From an uncultured Nitrosomonadales bacterium (GTDB taxonomy: Bacteria > Pseudomonadota > Gammaproteobacteria > Burkholderiales > Methylophilaceae), in the NCBI GenBank assembly GCA_946481065.1, contig CAMLMA010000068.1, positions 1-10,052 on the forward strand: a stretch of DNA of 10,052 bases, read 5' to 3'. The notes below the pieces were generated by a model. It was not told where the DNA came from. It made no database searches and saw only the letters and a list, made by a program, of their open reading frames with translations. This document shows positions 6,602 through 10,052 of the stretch, piece by piece (the first letter of the stretch is position 1; each line of letters opens with the position of its first letter). The translations under genes and the position numbers were made by a program.

Positions 6602-7432
6602 TCAGGCTTTCGAGCCTGGCACAGGGCTTTGCAGCAGACCCAGCACGAGCGCGGCAGCGGCCATGCCGAACGGTGCCGTGACGCAGACGGAAGAGCCGTA
6701 GCCGGCACAGTTGAGACCCGTGAGCGGATTGTCGACTTGTGCTACGGCCGCCCCATCCACGGCCGCTTCATCCACGGCACAGCTGGCATCGGGCTTGCGC
6801 ACCTGCTCGTCGGAATAGACGCAGGGGATGCCGAACTTGGCTTTCTCGCCCTTGGCGAATCCGTGGTCACGGCGCAGCTGGTTGCGTACTTTCGCGAGCA
6901 GGCGGTCGCCCTTGGCCCTGGCCAGATCACCGGTCTGGATGCGCGTGGGGTCGAGGCGGCCGCCAGCGCCACCTGTCGTCACCAGCGGCATGCGGTGGGC
7001 GCGGCACCAGGCGGCGATCGCCACTTTGGCGCGGGCATCGTCGATGGCGTCGAGCACCACGTCATAGCCGCGCGACAGCATGGCATCGACATTCTGTGCC
7101 GTGATGAATTCCTCGATGCCGTGCACTGTGCAGGTCGGGTTGATATGGCGGATGCGCTCTGCCATGGCGACGACCTTGGCCTTGCCGAACTCGGTGTCGA
7201 GCGCATGCAACTGGCGATTGACGTTGGATTCGGCAATATGGTCGAGATCGATCAGCGTCAGCGCGCCGATCGCGTTGCGCGCCAGCGCTTCCACCGCCCA
7301 GGTGCCGACGCCGCCGATGCCGATGACGCAGACATGGGCATGCTGGAAGCGCTGCAGCGCAGCCTCGCCATAGAGACGGCGCACGCCGCCAAAGCGCCGC
7401 GCATGATCGACCGCATCCATGCCGATGGTCAT
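6602..7432 (-). CDS. tcdA: tRNA threonylcarbamoyladenosine dehydratase TcdA (CsdL)
   Basis: TcdA is an ATP-dependent E1/ThiF/MoeB-like enzyme that cyclises t6A at position 37 of ANN-decoding tRNAs to the hydantoin form ct6A. This copy has 276 residues; E. coli TcdA has 268. Seen: the N-terminal RFGGVRRLYGEAALQRF (13-29), the nucleotide-binding GIGGVG (38-43), the E1-type LIDLDHIAESNVNRQ (60-74), DAIDDARAK (128-136), the TTGGAGGRLDPTRI block (152-165) and a hydrophobic C-terminal helix (254-268). ATG 7432 is chosen because it overlaps the preceding gene's TGA as ATGA, and the family's conserved start region follows; the longer in-frame reading merely runs through the upstream gene. It is the last gene of the tight recO-pdxJ-acpS cluster. 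Confidence 0.95.
   Translation of the reverse strand: MTIGMDAVDHARRFGGVRRLYGEAALQRFQHAHVCVIGIGGVGTWAVEALARNAIGALTLIDLDHIAESNVNRQLHALDTEFGKAKVVAMAERIRHINPTCTVHGIEEFITAQNVDAMLSRGYDVVLDAIDDARAKVAIAAWCRAHRMPLVTTGGAGGRLDPTRIQTGDLARAKGDRLLAKVRNQLRRDHGFAKGEKAKFGIPCVYSDEQVRKPDASCAVDEAAVDGAAVAQVDNPLTGLNCAGYGSSVCVTAPFGMAAAALVLGLLQSPVPGSKA
6603..6618. other. Perfect hairpin over the tcdA stop codon
   Basis: CAGGCT (6603-6608) and AGCCTG (6613-6618) are perfect reverse complements around a 4-nt TTCG (CGAA on the - strand). The stem covers the last tcdA codons and part of its TGA. The - strand continues AAAAGCG, with no T-run, so it is not a standard terminator. It may protect the mRNA 3' end or be coincidental. 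Confidence 0.35.
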
Positions 7433-8349
7433 GGGCTGCACCCGGCATCGCGTATCTCCTGACCGAAGGCGTCGAGACCATCGATCGGGCACCGGTATTG
7501 CTCTACCACCGCCTGCAGGTTACGCACCGACTCAAGATAGTTGTCCATCTGCCGGCAACGCATGCCGCCCCCAGCCACATCGGCACGGATCTGCTGCTCC
7601 ATGGCTTGCACGATCGACAGTGCTTCCGCGCAGGCCTGCTCACTGGCGTTGACGCTCGGCGCAGAGACCTTGCCGCAGTAAAGTCCGGCCAGCTTGTCCA
7701 GGGTCGCGGTCTTGCTGGTCGGCGTCGGCGGCTGCGGCTTGTCGAACACCTGCTCCTGCTTGCCGTCCTTTTGGCGACTCAGGCGCAGCACGATGAAGGT
7801 CTTCTCGCTGCAATTGAACAGCATGCGGCTGTAGGTCTCGCCTTTTTGGTCGAACGGCACCACCTTGGTGTCGGCGACGAAGCGCTCGCCGTCACTGGAC
7901 TGCTTGATCGACGCCTGGTCATAGAACACCTCGGAGATCTTGCTCTTGCCGATGGACGTCCACTGCGCGGCGCGCGTATCCGGCGCGTCACAGTATTCGG
8001 CCTTGAGCTCATGCGGCATCGAGCCCTCGACGATCGCCTCCGGCGGCCTGGGCTTGTCGAAACTGGAGAGCTGCTGGTCGCCACGGGTCTCGCGGCCACT
8101 GAGATAGGTGTAGCGGCTATCGGCGCAATCGATGCGGATCTGGGTCTGCAATTCGGCTTCGTCGCGCTGGATGACATTGGTCATGATGGTGAAGGCTTGC
8201 GGGTTGAGCCAGTGCACGCTGCTGCGATCGATGTAGTACTTGCCGGTGGCATTGGAGCCGACGAACTGCCAATCGGCCGCGATGGCGTTGCCCGGCATCA
8301 GCAACATCCATGCACCCGGCAGCAGCGCAAGCATCCGTAGCCAGCGCAC
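7429..8349 (-). CDS. Exported protein with two tandem surface-adhesin-E-like units and a Cys-rich tail
   Basis: The GTG at 8349, 4 bp after the acpS stop, gives a 306-residue protein with a good Sec signal peptide: basic MRWLR, a hydrophobic core, and cleavage after A-I-A at residue 24. The later ATG (8334) would lose the basic start. The mature protein has two related units. Unit 1 runs from W27 (YYIDRSS, C75, FDKPRPP at 97-103, YC at 119-120). Unit 2 runs from W130 (VFYDQAS, C180, FDKPQPP at 202-208, YC at 224-225). C75-C120 and C180-C225 are both 45 apart, suggesting one disulfide per unit. The layout resembles the surface-adhesin protein E family (PF16747), tentatively. Residues 235-306 form a helical tail with four more cysteines (240, 265, 287, 304). 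The protein is probably periplasmic or surface-exposed; its role is unknown. It sits between acpS and tcdA, with a 4-bp overlap into tcdA. The only GGAG lies 13 nt before the GTG. Confidence 0.8.
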   Translation of the reverse strand: MRWLRMLALLPGAWMLLMPGNAIAADWQFVGSNATGKYYIDRSSVHWLNPQAFTIMTNVIQRDEAELQTQIRIDCADSRYTYLSGRETRGDQQLSSFDKPRPPEAIVEGSMPHELKAEYCDAPDTRAAQWTSIGKSKISEVFYDQASIKQSSDGERFVADTKVVPFDQKGETYSRMLFNCSEKTFIVLRLSRQKDGKQEQVFDKPQPPTPTSKTATLDKLAGLYCGKVSAPSVNASEQACAEALSIVQAMEQQIRADVAGGGMRCRQMDNYLESVRNLQAVVEQYRCPIDGLDAFGQEIRDAGCSP

Positions 8350-8353
8350 GAGG

Positions 8354-8734
8354 TCAGGCTTTCTCCAACACGACGAAGGCGGCAGCCAACGCTTTTTCGT
8401 CGCTGATGGACAAGTGCTGCTGGATGATGCCCTTCTTGTCGAGCAGCTTCTGCAATGGCGGGGCGAGATCGAGTACGGGTTTCCCCAGGTCATCGTGCGT
8501 GATGCCGATGTTCTGGAATGTGGCCGGTTCGCGCAGGCCCGTGCCCAGCGCCTTGGCAAACGCCTCCTTGGCGGCGAAGCGCTTGGCGAGAAAACGCCCC
8601 TGGGTCTTGGACTGCTGAAAAGACAGCCATTCCTGCTCAGTGAGGATGCGCTGGGCGAAGGCATCGCCGAATCGCGCCAGGGAATCCTCGATGCGCGCCA
8701 CTTCGACGATATCGGTACCGATGCCGAAGATCAT
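8354..8734 (-). CDS. acpS: Holo-[acyl-carrier-protein] synthase AcpS
   Basis: AcpS moves 4'-phosphopantetheine from CoA to the serine of apo-ACP, activating it for fatty acid synthesis in the cytosol. The 126-residue length is typical; E. coli AcpS also has 126. Seen: GIGTDIVEVARIE (4-16) with the metal ligand D8, the signature RFAAKEAFAKALGTG (52-66) with E57 as second metal ligand, and HLSISDEKALAAAFVV (107-122), the C-terminal strand region that matches the family's H-V-T-I-T-D-E type. Its ATG follows the pdxJ TGA directly (TGAATG), so translation is probably coupled; no separate strong ribosome binding site is seen. The pdxJ-acpS pairing is widely conserved in beta- and gammaproteobacteria. 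Confidence 0.97.
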   Translation of the reverse strand: MIFGIGTDIVEVARIEDSLARFGDAFAQRILTEQEWLSFQQSKTQGRFLAKRFAAKEAFAKALGTGLREPATFQNIGITHDDLGKPVLDLAPPLQKLLDKKGIIQQHLSISDEKALAAAFVVLEKA

Positions 8735-9460
8735 TCAATTCGCAGCCGCATGAACCATCAAGGCTTTCATCTCGCGGATGGCATATTCCCAGCCTACGAA
8801 CAGGGCATGCGCGACGATGGCGTGACCGATATTGAGTTCCTCGATACCGGGGATGGCCGCGATCTCATGGACGTTATGGATATTGAGCCCATGGCCGGCA
8901 TTGACCACCAGCCCGAGTTGCTGCGCATGCGCAGCGGCAGCGCGGATGCGTTCCAGTTCATGCCGCTGCACGCTGCCTGTGGTATCGGCGAATTTGCCGG
9001 TATGGATCTCGATGACCGGCGCGCCGGCAGCCTTGGCCGCGTCGATCTGCGCGATATCGGGCGCGATGAACAGGGAGACGCGGATACCCGCTTCGCCCAA
9101 CCGGTCGCAGGCCTCGCTGACGGCAGCCAGATTGCCCGCAACCTCTAGTCCGCCTTCAGTGGTGCGCTCCTCGCGCCGTTCCGGCACCAGGCAGACGTCC
9201 TGTGGCTTGACCTGCAAGGCGATGCCGAGCATCTCTTCGGTGACCGCCATCTCCAGATTCATCTTGGTTTGCAGCAGGGGACGCAGGGCATGGACGTCTT
9301 CATCGCGGATATGGCGACGATCCTCGCGCAGGTGGATAGTGATGCTGTCGGCACCGGCCTCCTCTGCGCGCAGGGCGGCCTGCACCACGCTCGGGTACTG
9401 CGTGCCGCGCGCGTTGCGCAGGGTAGCCACATGGTCGATGTTGACGCCTAGTTTGATCAT
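8735..9460 (-). CDS. pdxJ: Pyridoxine 5'-phosphate synthase PdxJ
   Basis: PdxJ condenses 1-deoxyxylulose 5-phosphate with 3-amino-2-oxopropyl phosphate to make pyridoxine 5'-phosphate, the ring-closing step of the DXP-dependent vitamin B6 pathway. The protein is a 241-residue TIM barrel of normal length. Conserved features seen: [17 protein letters not shown] (4-20), [10 protein letters not shown] (42-51) with catalytic H43, NLEMA (68-72) with E70, [13 protein letters not shown] (92-104), NAGHGL (187-192) with H190, and [12 protein letters not shown] (210-221) for phosphate binding. These match the E. coli catalytic residues His45, Glu72 and His193 with small offsets. The ATG is 10 bp past the recO stop, with GAGAA (9468-9472) 7 nt before it. 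Its stop touches the acpS start. Confidence 0.98.
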   Translation of the reverse strand: MIKLGVNIDHVATLRNARGTQYPSVVQAALRAEEAGADSITIHLREDRRHIRDEDVHALRPLLQTKMNLEMAVTEEMLGIALQVKPQDVCLVPERREERTTEGGLEVAGNLAAVSEACDRLGEAGIRVSLFIAPDIAQIDAAKAAGAPVIEIHTGKFADTTGSVQRHELERIRAAAAHAQQLGLVVNAGHGLNIHNVHEIAAIPGIEELNIGHAIVAHALFVGWEYAIREMKALMVHAAAN

Positions 9461-9470
9461 GCCAGTGTTC

Positions 9471-10052
9471 TCAGAGTCCTTGTAGATCGATCAGCAATTG
9501 CCGGGTATGCAACGGTTTGTCGCCCAGGTAGTGGGCAAGCAGATAACGCATCAGCTGTTTGCTTTGCTGCTGGGTGGGGACAGCGGAATATTCGTCCCGC
9601 GCCATGTCCAGCAAGGTCTGCCCCGCCAATTGTACCCCGATTTTCGCGGCGTCATCTCGGCCTGCAGCACAGGCGCCGCGCTCTGCGACATAGCGATACT
9701 GACGTTCGGCCACGATCTCGGCATCCTCTTCGTCATGCAGCAAGGGCACCGCGTAGCCCATCTCCTGCAGCATCTTCAACTCGAAGCGCCGCAGGGTCGG
9801 CGCCAGGTCGCCGCCTTCGGCCAGCTGGCGCAAGGTTTCGCCATAGAAATCGAACAGCAGCGCATGTTCATCCTCGCGCGGCAACAGGCGCAGCAACAAC
9901 TCATTGAGATAGAACCCGCAGATCAATGCCTCGCCTTGCAACAGGAGCAGGCGCTCACCCCATTCCAGGCTATGCAGGTTCTTCAGTTCGGCCTTGCCCG
10001 ACCAGGCGCCGAGCAAGGGCTGGAAAGACTGCAGCATGCCGCGCATGGCCGA
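9471..10052 (-). CDS. recO: DNA repair protein RecO (5' end outside window)
   Basis: RecO works with RecF and RecR to load RecA on SSB-coated single-stranded DNA and to anneal strands. Only the C-terminal 193 residues are here; the frame is open to the window edge (S-A-M-R-G...), so the Met at 10046 is internal and about 50 N-terminal residues (the OB-fold start) are missing, since whole proteins have about 240-250. Seen: the [28 protein letters not shown] end of the OB domain, then the helical domain with [20 protein letters not shown] (about 40-60 from the internal Met) and [15 protein letters not shown] (88-102). The usual zinc-site cysteines of some RecO proteins are not obvious after this point, as in many proteobacterial forms. 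It lies upstream of pdxJ in the order normal for betaproteobacteria. Confidence 0.94.
   Translation of the reverse strand, partial: SAMRGMLQSFQPLLGAWSGKAELKNLHSLEWGERLLLLQGEALICGFYLNELLLRLLPREDEHALLFDFYGETLRQLAEGGDLAPTLRRFELKMLQEMGYAVPLLHDEEDAEIVAERQYRYVAERGACAAGRDDAAKIGVQLAGQTLLDMARDEYSAVPTQQQSKQLMRYLLAHYLGDKPLHTRQLLIDLQGL

Noticed and set aside
7433..7492. 20-residue N-terminal extension of TcdA
   Set aside because: It overlaps the coding end of the upstream gene; the ATGA junction at 7429-7432 is the natural start.
8350..8664. N-terminal extension of the exported protein into acpS
   Set aside because: The extra residues are Ser/Arg/Pro-rich shadow sequence of acpS in another frame; the signal peptide begins only at 8349.
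6629..9148. Long + strand open frames antisense to tcdA, the exported gene, acpS and pdxJ
   Set aside because: All are shadows of confidently identified - strand genes and show low-complexity, His/Arg/Ala-rich translations without recognisable domains.
1..10052. Mobile elements, CRISPR arrays, tRNA or rRNA genes, riboswitches
   Set aside because: I looked for transposase or integrase motifs, spaced repeats, cloverleaf-like segments and long structured leaders and saw none; intergenic space is too short for most.

Overview
The window looks like ordinary, GC-rich chromosomal DNA from a betaproteobacterium, perhaps of the Gallionellaceae/Nitrosomonadales type. This is inferred from the recO-pdxJ-acpS order, the protein style and the codon use; no taxonomic marker gene is present. 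I see no insertion sequence, phage gene, tRNA, rRNA or CRISPR array. Coding density is high, and no gap between genes exceeds about 150 bases.

Left part (1-2564): a small orphan membrane protein on the + strand converges on htpG (Hsp90 chaperone, - strand), and a terminator hairpin that can work in both directions lies between them. htpG is preceded by a plausible sigma-32 heat-shock promoter inside a 150-bp divergent region, which also holds a 12-bp all-GC palindrome.

Middle part (2565-6498): a + strand pair follows, a TPR protein with a C-terminal 2OG-Fe(II) oxygenase domain and then a DUF2127 membrane protein 44 bp downstream. These converge on a - strand pair: a 54-residue DUF2256 zinc-finger-like protein, whose stop overlaps by 4 bp the start of a photolyase of the iron-sulfur (PhrB/CryB, 6-4 photolyase) class. 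That pair has a leader with a tandem 19-bp repeat and an inverted repeat ending 2 nt before the start codon.

Right part (6602-10052, all - strand, read from right to left): recO (5' end outside the window), pdxJ, acpS, an exported protein with two tandem adhesin-E-like units, and tcdA. Spacings run from -4 to +10 bp, so this is almost certainly one transcript with coupled translation. It joins DNA repair (recO), vitamin B6 synthesis (pdxJ), acyl carrier protein activation (acpS) and tRNA t6A modification (tcdA) with an uncharacterised exported protein.

No clearly new defence or mobile system is visible. The points most worth a second look are the DUF2256-photolyase operon with its repeat leader, the duplicated exported cysteine-paired protein in the pdxJ-acpS cluster, and the TPR-oxygenase/DUF2127 pair.
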